From Halomicrobium salinisoli (GTDB taxonomy: Archaea; Halobacteriota; Halobacteria; Halobacteriales; Haloarculaceae): a stretch of DNA of 64,000 bases. The notes under the pieces were generated by a model that was given only the letters and a program-made list of their open reading frames with translations, had not been told where the DNA came from and made no database searches. A program made the translations under genes and the position numbers. The stretch covers positions 1,116,001 through 1,180,000 of the forward strand of contig NZ_CP084463.1 in the NCBI RefSeq assembly GCF_020405185.1. Direction: 5' to 3'. This document shows, piece after piece, positions 9,899-19,289 of the stretch (within the stretch, counting starts at the first letter, position 1; each line of letters starts with the position of its first letter).

Positions 9899-10351
9899 CT
9901 AGCTCCGCCGCGCGACCCGCAGGAAGGCGAGCGCGGCGCCCAGCAGCGCCGTGTTCTTGAGGAACTGGACCTGCTCCTGCTGGCGCTGCTCGGGGTCGTC
10001 GATCGACCAGAAGTCGTGCATCACGGGCGTGACGCCGACCAGGAAGGAGATGACGGCGCCGAGCGCCAGCGTCGGGAGCTTCCACAGCAGGACGCCGACG
10101 GCGCCGAGGAGCAGCGACGCGCTCATGGCCGGTACCGTCTGCTCAGGTCGCGGCGCGCCCTTGGACCCGGCGTACTGGATCCGTCCCTCGAGGTTCCGGA
10201 GGTTGTCGATGGCCGTGAACGCCAGGACGCTTCCGAACAGGAGACGAGCGAGGCGGAACGTCGTCGTCTCCTCGATCGGCGGCCGAGTCGTGACGGTTAC
10301 CTCCTCGACCTCGCGGTCGCTCTCCGACGACCTCTGTAACGAGCGAAGCAT
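9899..10351 (-). CDS. DoxX family membrane protein
   Basis: This 150-residue protein has about four hydrophobic segments: FRLARLLFGSVLAFTAIDNL, an alanine/leucine-rich stretch around MSASLLLGAVGVLLWKLP, ALGAVISFLVGVTPVMHDF and a C-terminal LLGAALAFLRVA. The arrangement, with a conserved FW preceding an FLKNTALLGA motif, is typical of DoxX/SURF4-like proteins linked to redox processes at the membrane. The role here is unknown. The first ~30 residues are charged and may be overextended; a later start is possible. Confidence 0.82.
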   Translation of the reverse strand: MLRSLQRSSESDREVEEVTVTTRPPIEETTTFRLARLLFGSVLAFTAIDNLRNLEGRIQYAGSKGAPRPEQTVPAMSASLLLGAVGVLLWKLPTLALGAVISFLVGVTPVMHDFWSIDDPEQRQQEQVQFLKNTALLGAALAFLRVARRS

Positions 10352-10544
10352 GGTATCGGGTTGCAGCGTCGCGGGTTTAGGGGTGCCGAGAGTGCGTGCG
10401 ATGACGCCAGCAGTCGGATGCGAGACGGCCGCTACTGGCAGCTATCTGGAAACCGGTGTCGGGCGCCGAACGGAGCGACCGTATTAATGCCTCGCGTTCC
10501 GAGTCGGCCATGCACGCGCCGGCCGCACGGCGGGAGTGAGACAG

Positions 10545-11516
10545 ATGCCCGAGTACGCCATCGAGGCCGACGACCTGTCCGTGACGTACAGCGACGGGAC
10601 CGAGGCGGTCCGCGGGGTCGACCTGCGGGTCCCCGAAGGGGAGTTCTTCGGCTTTCTCGGCCCGAACGGGGCGGGGAAGACGACCACGATCAAGGTGCTG
10701 TCGACGCTGCTGTCGCCCACCGGCGGCGACGTGCGCGTCATGGGCCACGACGTCGAGGACGAGGCCACCTCGGTTCGCCGCTCCATCGGCTACATGGCCC
10801 AGGAGACCAGCGTCGACCGCGACCTCACGGCGCGCGAGAACATCCGCTTCGCCTGCGACGCCTACGGCGTCCCCCGGGGCGAGCGCGCCGAGCGGATCGA
10901 CGAGCTGCTGGAGCTGGTGGACCTGGTCGACGTGGCCGACAAGCAGGCCAGCGAGTTCTCCGGCGGGATGAAGAAGCGACTGGACGCCGCGACGGCGCTG
11001 GTCCACCGGCCGCCGCTGGTCTTCCTCGACGAGCCCACGACGGGCCTGGACCCCGCCGCGAGGAACCGCCTCTGGGAGTACTTCCGGCGGATCAACGACC
11101 AGGGGACGACCATCTTCCTCACCACGCAGTACCTCGAGGAGGCCGACCAGCTCTGCGAGCGGCTGGCGGTGATCCGCGCGGGCGAGATCGTCCTCACCGG
11201 CTCGCCGGCGGACCTCAAGCGCGAGGTCGGCGGCGAGGTGCTGGAGCTCGACGTGAGCGCCGACGAGCGCGAGCGGGCGCTGCGGGTCCTCGAAGGGGCC
11301 GATCCGATCGCTCCCGAGGACGGCGTCGAGGTGACCGACGACGGGCTCACAGTCACGTCACGGCGGGCGCGAGAGATCGGGACGGACCTCCTCGTCGCGC
11401 TCCGGGACGCCGGGATCACGGTGACCGGGTTCAACGTCCGGTCGCCGACGCTCGACGACGTGTTCCTGGCCGTGACGAACGACGAGTCGGCCGAGCGGCG
11501 GGAGGTGGCCGAATGA
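10545..11516 (+). CDS. ABC transporter ATP-binding protein (DrrA/NatA type)
   Basis: This is the ATPase of an ABC-2 exporter. The 323-residue protein contains Walker [11 protein letters not shown] (about residue 41), the signature FSGGMKKR (about 139), Walker [15 protein letters not shown] (about 160) and the switch histidine replaced by Gln in [13 protein letters not shown]-terminal extension (about 225-323) resembles the DrrA regulatory tail. ATG at 10545 is preferred over GTG at 10536 because it has a GGGAGTGA ribosome site upstream. Its stop overlaps the permease start (ATGA). The substrate is unknown. Confidence 0.92.
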   Translation: MPEYAIEADDLSVTYSDGTEAVRGVDLRVPEGEFFGFLGPNGAGKTTTIKVLSTLLSPTGGDVRVMGHDVEDEATSVRRSIGYMAQETSVDRDLTARENIRFACDAYGVPRGERAERIDELLELVDLVDVADKQASEFSGGMKKRLDAATALVHRPPLVFLDEPTTGLDPAARNRLWEYFRRINDQGTTIFLTTQYLEEADQLCERLAVIRAGEIVLTGSPADLKREVGGEVLELDVSADERERALRVLEGADPIAPEDGVEVTDDGLTVTSRRAREIGTDLLVALRDAGITVTGFNVRSPTLDDVFLAVTNDESAERREVAE

Positions 11517-12385
11517 GCTCCGAGCCCCAGCGCGGTCGGTCGACCACCGACCGAAGCGGCAACGGCTACCTCGCCGACGTGTGGACCAACTACCGCCGGT
11601 GGACGCTGAAGGCCGTCCGGAACCCCTTCGTCATCACGGGCTCGCTGCTCCAGCCGATCATCTTCTTCGTGCTGTTCACGCAGGTGTTCGGCGGCGTCGC
11701 CACGCAGGCTCTCGACTCCAACGGGACGGCGATCAGCTACGAGACGTACCTCGTGCCGGCCATCGCCGTCCAGGTGTCGCTGGCCGCGGCGGCGTCGTCG
11801 GGCATCGGCCTCGTCAACGACATCGAGGAGGGGATGTTCGACAAGGTCCTCGTGACGCCGATGCGCCGCTCGGCGGTGTTCCTGGGGAAGAGCCTCGCGG
11901 AGATCACCCGCATCGCCGCCCAGATCGTCATCATCCTCGTCCTCGGGGCGCTGCTGGGCGCCCGCTACCAGACGGGGCTGCCCGGCGTGGTGGGCATCGT
12001 CGCCGTCGGCGTCGTCTTCTCGCTGTGGTTCACCGCCTTCTCGAACATCGTCGCGCTGGTGACCCGCGACCAGGAGTCGACGATCATCGGGGCGAACATC
12101 CTCCAGTTCCCGCTTTTGTTCGTCTCCAGCGCCTTCCTCCCGCTGGACGCGCTGCCGGGGTGGATCCAGGTCGTCGCGCGGTTCAACCCGATCACCTACG
12201 GCGTCGACGCCGCGCGGGCGCTGACGCTCGGCCGGGACGTGTTGACCGTCGTCGACGTCACCGCCTTCGGCGGGGTCTGGGACACGCTCGTGCCGGCGCT
12301 CGCCGTGCTCCTCGCGCTGGACCTCGTCCTCGGCGGCGCGGCCGTCGTCATGCTCAACCGCGCCGCGCAGTCGGCAGTGAAATAG
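11513..12385 (+). CDS. ABC-2 type transporter permease
   Basis: This is the membrane partner of the ATPase immediately upstream. The 290-residue protein has a hydrophilic head ([16 protein letters not shown]), a first membrane segment after [23 protein letters not shown] and about five more. These include the ABC-2 signature near [21 protein letters not shown] followed by [14 protein letters not shown], and a final segment [22 protein letters not shown]. The family exports drugs, polysaccharides or lipids, and the cargo cannot be inferred. Translational coupling to the ATPase is shown by the ATGA overlap. Confidence 0.92.
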   Translation: MSSEPQRGRSTTDRSGNGYLADVWTNYRRWTLKAVRNPFVITGSLLQPIIFFVLFTQVFGGVATQALDSNGTAISYETYLVPAIAVQVSLAAAASSGIGLVNDIEEGMFDKVLVTPMRRSAVFLGKSLAEITRIAAQIVIILVLGALLGARYQTGLPGVVGIVAVGVVFSLWFTAFSNIVALVTRDQESTIIGANILQFPLLFVSSAFLPLDALPGWIQVVARFNPITYGVDAARALTLGRDVLTVVDVTAFGGVWDTLVPALAVLLALDLVLGGAAVVMLNRAAQSAVK

Positions 12386-12435
12386 GCCGAGACCCGAACG
12401 GTACGCATTTGACGGCCCGCGCAGACGGACGGCAC

Positions 12436-13725
12436 ATGGACGCCGACATCTCGCAGTCGACGGTTCGGGGCACCGCGCAAGCGCCCCCCTCGAAGAGCTA
12501 CACGCACCGCGCCGTCCTGGCGGCCGGCTACGCCGACGGCGCACTGGTGCACGACCCGCTGGTCAGCGCCGACACGAAGGCGACGATGCGCGCCGTCACG
12601 AAGTACGGCGGCAGCGTCGGCCTCCGCGACGACGGTGCGACGCTGGACGTCGACGGATTCGGCGGGGATCCGGAGACGCCGGCCGACGTGATCAACTGCG
12701 CCAACAGCGGGACGACGATGCGACTCGTCACCGCCACGGCGGCGCTACAGGACGGCCTGACGGTGCTGACCGGCGACGACTCCCTGCGCTCGCGGCCGCA
12801 GGGACCGCTGCTGGACGCTATCGAGCAACTGGACGGCCGCGCCGAGAGCACCCGCGCCAACGGCCAGGCGCCGCTCGTGGTGGGCGGCCCCGTCGACGGC
12901 GGCGCGGTCTCTATCCCGGGCGACGTCTCGTCGCAGTACATCACGGCGCTGCTGATGGCCGGTGCCGTCACCGGGGAGGGCGTCGAAGTCGACCTGACGA
13001 CGGAACTGAAGTCCGCGCCCTACGTCGACATCACCCTCGAGGTGTTGTCGGACTTCGGCGTCGAGGCCGAGCGCACCGACGAGGGATTCGCCGTGCCCGG
13101 CGGCCAGTCCTACGAGCCCGTCGACGGCGAGTACCACGTCCCCGGCGACTTCTCCTCCATCTCCTACCTGCTGGCCGCCGGCGTGCTGGCGGCCGAGGAC
13201 GAACTGGAGATCACCTCGGCGTACCCGAGCGCGCAGGGCGATACCGCCATCGTCGACGTCGTCGAACGGATGGGCGGCGACGTCGACTGGGACCGCGAGG
13301 ACGGCGTCATCACCGCCCGCCAGTCCGACCTCTCCGGCGTCGAGGTCAGCGTCGCGGACACGCCGGACCTCCTGCCGACCATCGCCGTGCTCGGGGCCGC
13401 AGCGGACGGCACGACCCGCATCGTCGACGCCGAGCACGTCCGCTACAAGGAGACCGACCGCGTCAGCGCGATGGCCGAGGCGCTCTCGGCGATGGGCGCC
13501 AGCGTCGAGGAAGAGCGGGACGCGCTGATCGTCCACGGCGGCGACTCGGAGCTCCGGGGGGCGACCGTCGAGGGCCGCGAGGACCACCGCATCATCATGT
13601 CGCTGACCGTCGCCGGGCTGGTCGCCGAGGGGACGACGACCGTCGAGGGCATCGAGCACGTCGACGTCTCGTTCCCGGACTTTTTCGACGTGCTGTACGA
13701 TCTGGGAGCGACTGTAGACCGATAG
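12436..13725 (+). CDS. aroA: 3-phosphoshikimate 1-carboxyvinyltransferase (EPSP synthase)
   Basis: This enzyme joins phosphoenolpyruvate to shikimate-3-phosphate in aromatic amino acid synthesis. The 429-residue protein shows [15 protein letters not shown] (residues 13-27), [42 protein letters not shown], the catalytic [12 protein letters not shown] segment and [16 protein letters not shown]. It lies about 50 bp after the ABC permease and 3.7 kb upstream of aroC, a loose shikimate grouping. The last four codons and stop form the beginning of a 64 bp tandem duplication. Confidence 0.96.
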   Translation: MDADISQSTVRGTAQAPPSKSYTHRAVLAAGYADGALVHDPLVSADTKATMRAVTKYGGSVGLRDDGATLDVDGFGGDPETPADVINCANSGTTMRLVTATAALQDGLTVLTGDDSLRSRPQGPLLDAIEQLDGRAESTRANGQAPLVVGGPVDGGAVSIPGDVSSQYITALLMAGAVTGEGVEVDLTTELKSAPYVDITLEVLSDFGVEAERTDEGFAVPGGQSYEPVDGEYHVPGDFSSISYLLAAGVLAAEDELEITSAYPSAQGDTAIVDVVERMGGDVDWDREDGVITARQSDLSGVEVSVADTPDLLPTIAVLGAAADGTTRIVDAEHVRYKETDRVSAMAEALSAMGASVEEERDALIVHGGDSELRGATVEGREDHRIIMSLTVAGLVAEGTTTVEGIEHVDVSFPDFFDVLYDLGATVDR

Positions 13726-13763
13726 AGCGTTTCATCGCTCGGAGATTCTACAGTCGCTCCCAG
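13702..13763 (+). terminator. Perfect 17 bp hairpin spanning the aroA stop
   Basis: Arms CTGGGAGCGACTGTAGA (13702-13718) and TCTACAGTCGCTCCCAG (13747-13763) are exact complements. The left arm is aroA coding sequence and the aroA stop lies in the loop. A smaller GAGCG/CGCTC pair sits inside. It is likely a 3'-end mRNA structure or terminator; archaeal termination itself normally needs a T-run, which is not obvious here. Confidence 0.55.
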
Positions 13764-13857
13764 CCGAGGGTGCCACTGTAGACCGATAGAGCGTTTCATC
13801 GCTCGGAGATTCTACAGTCGCTCCCAGCCGGGGGTGCCACTGTCGACCGCTAGAGCG
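13711..13857 (+). repeat. 64 bp tandem duplication of the aroA 3' end
   Basis: Copy one (13711-13774) starts with the last aroA codons (ACTGTAGACCGATAG, encoding TVDR and stop). Copy two (13775-13838) is nearly identical, including that stop. A third partial copy begins at 13839 (ACTGTCGACCGCTAG) and then decays. The right hairpin arm is therefore present twice (13747-13763 and 13811-13827). Confidence 0.9.
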
Positions 13858-13925
13858 GTCGCTCGCCCGGGTCACCGACAGTTGAAAGGGGGAAACGACT
13901 GGAGACGTGGAGAGACCGCGGCCGA

Positions 13926-14579
13926 TCAGTACCCGAGCTTCTCGCGGATCAGCACGACGGTCGTCCGGTCGTCCTCGAGTTCCTGCCGGAAGATCAGCTC
14001 CTTGGCGATGGCGGAGTCGACCCCGTAGGCCTCTTGGGCGCGCTCGTTCTCGAGCGGGTAGGCCACCGATTCGAGGCGGTCGAGCGCGTCGTCGAGCGTC
14101 GGCACGATCTTGTTCACGCCGCTGACGATGACGACGTTGCTGGCGGCGAAGGGGTAGGCCCCGATCCGGCTGCCGGAGCGGTCGGCCGCGACGAGGTCGC
14201 CGGTCTGGGAGATGGCGTTGATGCCGCCGAGGAAGTAGTCGGCGGTCTGTGCCTCCCGGCGGGCGGCCTGGCGCTCGGCGTCGTCGTCGATGCTCCAGAT
14301 TTCGTCAGCGAGGCTCTCCCACTCGTGGTCGCCCTCCGAGAGGTACTCGGCGAAGCCGATCTCCTCGAGGGTGGTCGAGTGGCCGTTCATCACGGAGGCG
14401 CCGGCGGGGATCTGCGACTGGACCGTCTCCAGCGCCTCGTCCTCGTCGTCCACGACGACGACGTCGAACCCGCTGGCTTCGAGGTTCTCGATCGCCTCCT
14501 CTACCGCCTCGTCGTCCGGCAGTTCGTCGAGTTCGGCGTCGATCTCCGCGTCGGCTACGTAGTCAGATTTCTGGGACAT
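13926..14579 (-). CDS. LUD domain protein (LutC/YkgG-like)
   Basis: The 217-residue protein matches the LUD (lactate utilisation) fold. An N-terminal helical part is followed by GFDVVVVDDEDEALETVQSQIPAGASVMNGHSTTL, then YFLGGINAISQTGDLVAADRSGSRIG and NVVIVSGVNKIVPTLDDALDRL, the conserved core of lactate-oxidation associated proteins. The typical LutA and LutB partners are not adjacent, so a role in lactate oxidation is only a family inference. It is divergent from the phosphodiesterase gene, with an inverted repeat between them. Confidence 0.88.
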   Translation of the reverse strand: MSQKSDYVADAEIDAELDELPDDEAVEEAIENLEASGFDVVVVDDEDEALETVQSQIPAGASVMNGHSTTLEEIGFAEYLSEGDHEWESLADEIWSIDDDAERQAARREAQTADYFLGGINAISQTGDLVAADRSGSRIGAYPFAASNVVIVSGVNKIVPTLDDALDRLESVAYPLENERAQEAYGVDSAIAKELIFRQELEDDRTTVVLIREKLGY

Positions 14580-14636
14580 GTTGCGATCAGTCTACGCGTA
14601 AGCCTAGCGTCGAGACGGCCTTAAGCGCTCGCGGAC

Positions 14637-14661
14637 ACCGGTGTCAGGTGGTTACACCGGT
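14637..14661. promoter_or_regulatory. 8 bp inverted repeat in divergent intergenic region (candidate operator)
   Basis: ACCGGTGT (14637-14644) and ACACCGGT (14654-14661) form a perfect inverted repeat with 9 bp between the arms, a centre-to-centre spacing of 17 bp. It lies upstream of a minus-strand TTAAG element (14621-14626) for the LUD gene and about 120 bp upstream of the plus-strand gene. The layout fits a dimeric regulator site, but no regulator is identified. Confidence 0.4.
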
Positions 14662-14783
14662 ATCACCGGCCCGTCCAGGCAGCGACGGCGTCCCCGTCAG
14701 CGGCCGGACCACCGTGGCCGTCACGTGCGAACCGGTGGCGACCCACCGCCGGCTTTTTTCGCTCCGCTGACCGATCGGGGACT

Positions 14784-16016
14784 ATGTTCCGCGAGGACGT
14801 ACTGCGGGGGCTCCGGGACGAGTACGAGGACGACGGCCGGATCTTCCCGGCCTACGGGAGCTACTGCTTCGCGAGTGTCCCGGGGACGATCCGGTCGGTG
14901 TTCGACGCGGGCGGCCGTCGGTCGCTGCCCGACGACGTGTTCACGGGGGTCGACACCGACGCCGAGCGCGTCGTCGCCGTCGTCGTCGACGGCTACGGCC
15001 TCGACTCGTGGCGGCGGGACCGCGAGGCGGTCCCGTTCCTCGACCGCCTGACCGAGCGCGGGACCGTGACGCCGCTGACCTCCTGTTTCCCCTCCGAGAC
15101 GGCCGCGGCGATGACGACCTTCGAGACCGGCGATCTGCCCTGCGAGCACGGCCGCGTCGGCTGGAACGTCTACGAACCGGAGACCGATCGGACGTTCCTG
15201 GCGTTCACGGGCGAGGTCAAGAGCGGCGACGAGGAGGGGGCGGTCGCAGACGAGGCCTTCGACGGCGTCGACTACCACTACGAGGACCTGGCCGCGGCCG
15301 GGATCGACTGCCACAAGCTCGAGCCCTTCGAGGTGGCGATCCCGGGCGTCACGGAGCGCGTCTACGACGGGCTCGACGGCCTCGGCGAGCGGCTGGCCGA
15401 CGTCACGACGCGGAGCGACGCGCCCGCGTACGTCCACGCGTACCTCGACCACGTCGACCGCGTCTCGCACCACGAGGGGACCGAGAGCGACGCGTTCCGG
15501 GAGACGGTGGCGACCGTCTGCGGCGAACTGTCGGCCTTCGTCGACGGGCTGGACGACGAGGTCGCCCGCGAGACGCTCCTGCTGGTGACGGCGGACCACG
15601 GCCACGTGAACACGGACCCGGAGCGGAACGTCGACCTTTCCGGGCGCGAGCGGCTGATGGAGGCGCTCCGGCGGCACGCCGACGGCACGCCGATCAGGAT
15701 GTCCGGCAGCCCGCGGAACGTCCACCTGCACCTGCGGGACGGCGCCGTTCCCGAGGTGCGGGAGGCGCTGTCGGACCTCGACGTGACGGCGTTCACGCGC
15801 GACGAGGCGCTGGATCGCGGTCTGTTCGGGGACCGCGAGCCGAGCGACCGCTTCCGCCGCCGCTGTGGCGACCTCGTCGTCACGCATCGCGACCTGGGGA
15901 CGTGGTTCGGCGACGTCGAGGCGGACGAACTGGACCTGGTCGGGATGCACGGCGGGTTGCATCCCGAGGAGATGCTGGTGCCGTTCGCGGCCGTGCGGGC
16001 CGACCGGCTCCGGTGA
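14784..16016 (+). CDS. Alkaline-phosphatase-superfamily phosphodiesterase
   Basis: The 410-residue protein belongs to the type I phosphodiesterase/nucleotide pyrophosphatase group. Metal-site features are VVVDGYGLDSW (Asp near residue 70), the threonine/serine nucleophile region CFPSETAAAMTTF (about 103-115), the aspartate-histidine pair in YLDHVDRVSHHEG (about 223-235), TADHGHVNT (about 272) and a late GMHGGLHPEEM. The substrate is unknown. A GCTTTTTTCGC element 28 bp upstream of the ATG suggests a leaderless transcript. The stop is embedded in a 23 bp tandem repeat. Confidence 0.88.
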   Translation: MFREDVLRGLRDEYEDDGRIFPAYGSYCFASVPGTIRSVFDAGGRRSLPDDVFTGVDTDAERVVAVVVDGYGLDSWRRDREAVPFLDRLTERGTVTPLTSCFPSETAAAMTTFETGDLPCEHGRVGWNVYEPETDRTFLAFTGEVKSGDEEGAVADEAFDGVDYHYEDLAAAGIDCHKLEPFEVAIPGVTERVYDGLDGLGERLADVTTRSDAPAYVHAYLDHVDRVSHHEGTESDAFRETVATVCGELSAFVDGLDDEVARETLLLVTADHGHVNTDPERNVDLSGRERLMEALRRHADGTPIRMSGSPRNVHLHLRDGAVPEVREALSDLDVTAFTRDEALDRGLFGDREPSDRFRRRCGDLVVTHRDLGTWFGDVEADELDLVGMHGGLHPEEMLVPFAAVRADRLR

Positions 16017-16106
16017 CGTCGTCCGTCCGACTCCGGTGACGTCCTCCGTCCGACTCCGGTGACGTCCTCCGTCCGGCTCCGGTGACGTCCTCCGTCCGAC
16101 TCCGGC
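16008..16106 (+). repeat. 23 bp tandem repeat, four copies, starting at a CDS end
   Basis: CTCCGGTGACGTC recurs at 16008, 16031, 16054, 16077 and, partly, 16100, a strict 23 bp period. The first copy contains the last two codons and stop (CTC CGG TGA) of the phosphodiesterase, and every later full copy retains CTCCGGTGA. No gene lies in the repeat. Confidence 0.93.
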
Positions 16107-16192
16107 TCCCAACTAGCCGAATTTAACGTGATTGTGGACACTCCCGAAGGTTTTCAACGTCGTTTAGTCTCCGGGACGGTTCCCTTCCGGCG

Positions 16193-17005
16193 ATGACGAG
16201 CCGACGCGGCGGTGGGCGATCTGTCGAGGACGAGGGGTCGGCGACAGCGGAGGCCGGACCGGACTCGCCGTCGCGGTCAGTCGAGTCTGGCGGCGTCGAA
16301 CCCGACGAGAGGGACGACCCGGACGAGGTGACGTTCGGCTGGTCCGGCCTGCGCGCCGGGTTCGTGACCTGCGCTCCGGTCGCGCTGGGCGTCGCCGGGT
16401 ACGGCGTCGCGTTCGGCGTCCTGGCGGACCGCGCCGGGCTGACTCTGGCGGAGGCCACGCTGATGAGCGCCGTCGTGCTGGCGGGGGCCTCCCAGATCAT
16501 CGCCGTCGAGCTCTGGGCGGATCCGATCCCGGCCGCGACCATCGTCCTGGCGGTGTTCGCGGTGAACCTGCGCTACTCGCTGATGGGGGCCGCGCTCCGG
16601 CCCTGGTTCCGGAAACTCTCGCCCGGGCGGGTCTACGGCAGCCTGTTCTTCGTGGCCGACGAGAACTGGGCGCTGACGATGCGCGACCTGACGTCCGGGA
16701 GCGGGCGCGGCGCGTTCCTGCTCGGCAGCGGCCTCGCGATGTGGCTCTTCTGGGTCGCGTCCACCGCGGTCGGCGTCGCCGTCGGCGACGTCGTCGACGA
16801 TCCCGCGCGATTCGGGCTTGACTACGCGCTCGTCGCGGTGTTCGTGGCCCTGGCGATCGAGCTCTGGGACGGGTCCTCCTCGCTCGTCCCGTGGGCGGTC
16901 GCGCTCGGGACGGCGCTGCTCACCGCTCAGCTGTTCTCCGGACAATGGCACGTGCTCGCGGGCGGCGGCGCGGCCGCTGTCGTCGAGGTGGTCCGCGGTG
17001 AGTAG
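16193..17005 (+). CDS. azlC: AzlC family branched-chain amino acid exporter subunit
   Basis: The 270-residue protein has a 50-residue charged head followed by an AzlC domain. It begins GLRAGFVTCAPVALGVAGYGVAFGVLA, then the family signature LMSAVVLAGASQIIAVELW, NLRYSLMGAALRPWF and several further membrane helices. AzlC and AzlD together form branched-chain amino acid exporters in other organisms. The downstream azlD overlaps it by 8 bp. The long acidic head may not all be translated, since a later start is possible. Confidence 0.9.
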   Translation: MTSRRGGGRSVEDEGSATAEAGPDSPSRSVESGGVEPDERDDPDEVTFGWSGLRAGFVTCAPVALGVAGYGVAFGVLADRAGLTLAEATLMSAVVLAGASQIIAVELWADPIPAATIVLAVFAVNLRYSLMGAALRPWFRKLSPGRVYGSLFFVADENWALTMRDLTSGSGRGAFLLGSGLAMWLFWVASTAVGVAVGDVVDDPARFGLDYALVAVFVALAIELWDGSSSLVPWAVALGTALLTAQLFSGQWHVLAGGGAAAVVEVVRGE

Positions 17006-17366
17006 CTCGCTGACGGCGGTGGGCAGTGTGCTGACTGCGGCCGGTGACCCGCTCGCCCTGCGTCCGTCGGTGGTCCTCGTCGTGGGGGCCATGGCCGTCG
17101 CGACCTACCTCACGAAGGTCGGTGGCCTCTGGCTGCTGAGCCGCGTCGAGGTCGGCGACCGGGTCAGGGCCGGGCTGGAGGTCCTCCCCGGCGCCATCGT
17201 CGTCGCGGTGCTGGGCCCCCGGCTCGCAGAGGGCGGACCGCCGGAGTGGGCCGCGGCCGCCGTCGTCGCGGTCGTCGCCCGCCGGACGGGGAACATCCTC
17301 CTCTCGCTGGCCGTCGGGGTGGGCGCCGTCGTGGCGTTCCGGGCCGCGCTCCCGTCGGTCGAGTGA
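16998..17366 (+). CDS. azlD: AzlD family transporter subunit (GTG start)
   Basis: This is the small partner of AzlC, with 122 residues and four hydrophobic segments: SVVLVVGAMAVATYLTKVGG, a stretch ending GLEVLPGAIVVAVLGP, AAAAVVAVVARRTGN and ILLSLAVGVGAVVAFRA. The YLTKVGG-to-LLSRV motif is typical of the family. GTG at 16998 is chosen because it overlaps the azlC end by 8 bp and precedes the first helix by a short head. Together with azlC it likely exports an amino acid. Confidence 0.88.
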   Translation: MSSSLTAVGSVLTAAGDPLALRPSVVLVVGAMAVATYLTKVGGLWLLSRVEVGDRVRAGLEVLPGAIVVAVLGPRLAEGGPPEWAAAAVVAVVARRTGNILLSLAVGVGAVVAFRAALPSVE

Positions 17367-17405
17367 TTGTAACCTTGAAATGCCCCCGCCCCGCACGCGT
17401 ACGTA

Positions 17406-18605
17406 ATGAACGGGAACGAGTTCGGCCGACTCTTCCGGGTGACGACCTACGGCGAGTCCCACGGGGAGGCCATGGGGTGTACCGTCTCCGGCGTCCCGGC
17501 CGGCGTCGAGCTGTCCGAGGAGGACATCCAGGCGGACCTCGACCGCCGGAAGCCGGGGCAGTCGATGATCACGACCTCGCGGGGGGAACCGGACAAGGTG
17601 GCGATCCAGTCGGGACTGCAGGACGGCTACACGACCGGCACGCCCGTCGGGATGGTCATCCAGAACAAGGACGCCCGCTCGGGCAAGTACGAGCCGTTCA
17701 TCACGGCGCCGCGGCCCTCGCACGGCGACTATACCTACTCGGCCAAGTTCGGCACGCGCAACTGGGGCGGCGGCGGCCGCTCCTCGGCGCGCGAGACGGT
17801 CAACTGGGTGGCCGCCGGCGGCATCGCCAAGCAGGTGCTGGAGCAGTCCGACTACGACGTCCAGATCAAGGCCCACGTCAACCAGATCGGCGACGTGGAG
17901 GCCGGCGACGTGACCTGGGAGGACATGCTGGAGCACACCGAGGAGAACGAGGTCCGGTGTGCCGACCCCGACGCCGCCGAGGAGATGCGCGAGTTGGCCG
18001 ACGAGTACCAGAAAGAGGGCGACTCGATCGGCGGGGCCATCCACTTCGAGTGCCGCGGCGTGCCCCGCGGCCTCGGCGCGCCGCGGTTCGACTCGTTCCC
18101 CGCCCGCCTGGGCCAGATGATGTACTCGATTCCCGCGGTCAACGACTTCGAGTACGGCATCGGCCGGGACGCGCGGACCGCGACGGGAACGGAGTACACT
18201 GAAGACTGGGAGTTCGACGAGAACGGGGATCCGACGCCCGTCGGCAACGACCACGGCGGCATCCAGGGCGGCATCACGACCGGCGATCCCATCTACGGCG
18301 AGGTCACCTGGCACCCGCCCGTCTCCTTCCCCAAGACCCAGAAGACGGTCGACTGGGAGACCGGCGAGGAGAAGGAGATCACGGTCACGGGCCGCCACGA
18401 CCCCGTGCTGCCGCCGCGGGCGGTCCCCGTCGTCGAGGCGCTGCTGTACTGCACCGTGCTGGACTTCATGCTGCTGGGCGGCCGGATCAACCCCGACCGC
18501 CTCGACGACCGGCCCGGCGAGTACGACACCGACTACCATCCCTCCAGTCCGCAGAACGACCCCGAGGACGCGGACACCCACGCGACGACCGTGGACGAGG
18601 ACTGA
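17406..18605 (+). CDS. aroC: Chorismate synthase
   Basis: This enzyme converts EPSP to chorismate with reduced FMN, the last shikimate step. The 399-residue protein has all family signatures: RVTTYGESHGEAMGC (residues 9-23), DRRKPGQSMITTSRGE, RPSHGDYTYSAKFGTRNWGGGGRSSARET (about 100-128, FMN and substrate contacts) and NDHGGIQGGITTGDP (about 281-295). A 30-residue acidic tail is haloarchaeal. It lies 40 bp after azlD, with its own weak promoter-like sequence, and aroA is 3.7 kb upstream. Confidence 0.97.
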   Translation: MNGNEFGRLFRVTTYGESHGEAMGCTVSGVPAGVELSEEDIQADLDRRKPGQSMITTSRGEPDKVAIQSGLQDGYTTGTPVGMVIQNKDARSGKYEPFITAPRPSHGDYTYSAKFGTRNWGGGGRSSARETVNWVAAGGIAKQVLEQSDYDVQIKAHVNQIGDVEAGDVTWEDMLEHTEENEVRCADPDAAEEMRELADEYQKEGDSIGGAIHFECRGVPRGLGAPRFDSFPARLGQMMYSIPAVNDFEYGIGRDARTATGTEYTEDWEFDENGDPTPVGNDHGGIQGGITTGDPIYGEVTWHPPVSFPKTQKTVDWETGEEKEITVTGRHDPVLPPRAVPVVEALLYCTVLDFMLLGGRINPDRLDDRPGEYDTDYHPSSPQNDPEDADTHATTVDED

Positions 18606-18638
18606 TCCGCGTGGAGCCCTCTAGCTACGAGAACTGAG

Positions 18639-19265
18639 ATGGACGCCAATCAGGAGTCCATGTCGAACCCCTTCGGCATGGACGAGGACTGCCAGAACTG
18701 CCCCGCGCTCTGCGAGACGCGGGAGACCATCGCCCACGGCTACGGCGACGTCGGTGCGGACTTTATCGTCCTCGGCGACAGCCCCAGCGAGGGCGCCGAC
18801 GAGTCTGGGATCCCCTTCACCGGCGAGACGGAGCGGGAGCTACTGGACGTCCTCGCCGCCGTCGACCTCTGCGAGGACCCCGACGCCGCGGAACCCGACC
18901 TGGACGGCGTCTTCCTCACCTACGTCACGCGCTGTCGGCACCCCGACCGCGACGCCACCGACGAGGAGGTCGTCAACTGCGAACCGTACCTCAATAGCGA
19001 GGTGCGGATGATCAACCCCGAACTCCTGCTGCCCGTCGGCCAGCGGCCGCTGGAGGAACTGGCCTTCGAGTACACCACGATGGGCGAGGACGAACTCGAC
19101 GTCCGGGAGCAACACGCCACGACGCTCCGCGGGCGCGGGTTCGAGATCATCCCCGTGATCCCGCCGGCGGAGCAGACGGACGCGGAGCGCGAGGAGCTGC
19201 TTGAGCACCTCTCGGAGACGCTGGGGCGGGACTACCGCCAGACGAAGGGTCGGCGCGCGCGGTGA
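18639..19265 (+). CDS. Uracil-DNA glycosylase superfamily protein (family 4-like)
   Basis: This 208-residue protein resembles Fe-S uracil-DNA glycosylases. It has the early cysteine set CQNCPALCETR, then FIVLGDSPSEGADESGIPFTG in place of the usual GEAPG motif, and YVTRCRHPDRDATDEEVVNCEPYL with two further cysteines. Cysteine spacing supports a 4Fe-4S cluster. The second active-site motif (HPS/HPA) is replaced by IPVIPPAEQ, so glycosylase activity is uncertain. An ATG at 18660 (MSNPFGMDEDC) is an alternative start. Confidence 0.85.
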   Translation: MDANQESMSNPFGMDEDCQNCPALCETRETIAHGYGDVGADFIVLGDSPSEGADESGIPFTGETERELLDVLAAVDLCEDPDAAEPDLDGVFLTYVTRCRHPDRDATDEEVVNCEPYLNSEVRMINPELLLPVGQRPLEELAFEYTTMGEDELDVREQHATTLRGRGFEIIPVIPPAEQTDAEREELLEHLSETLGRDYRQTKGRRAR

Positions 19266-19289
19266 TCGGCGGCGCGGACCGTCGATACC

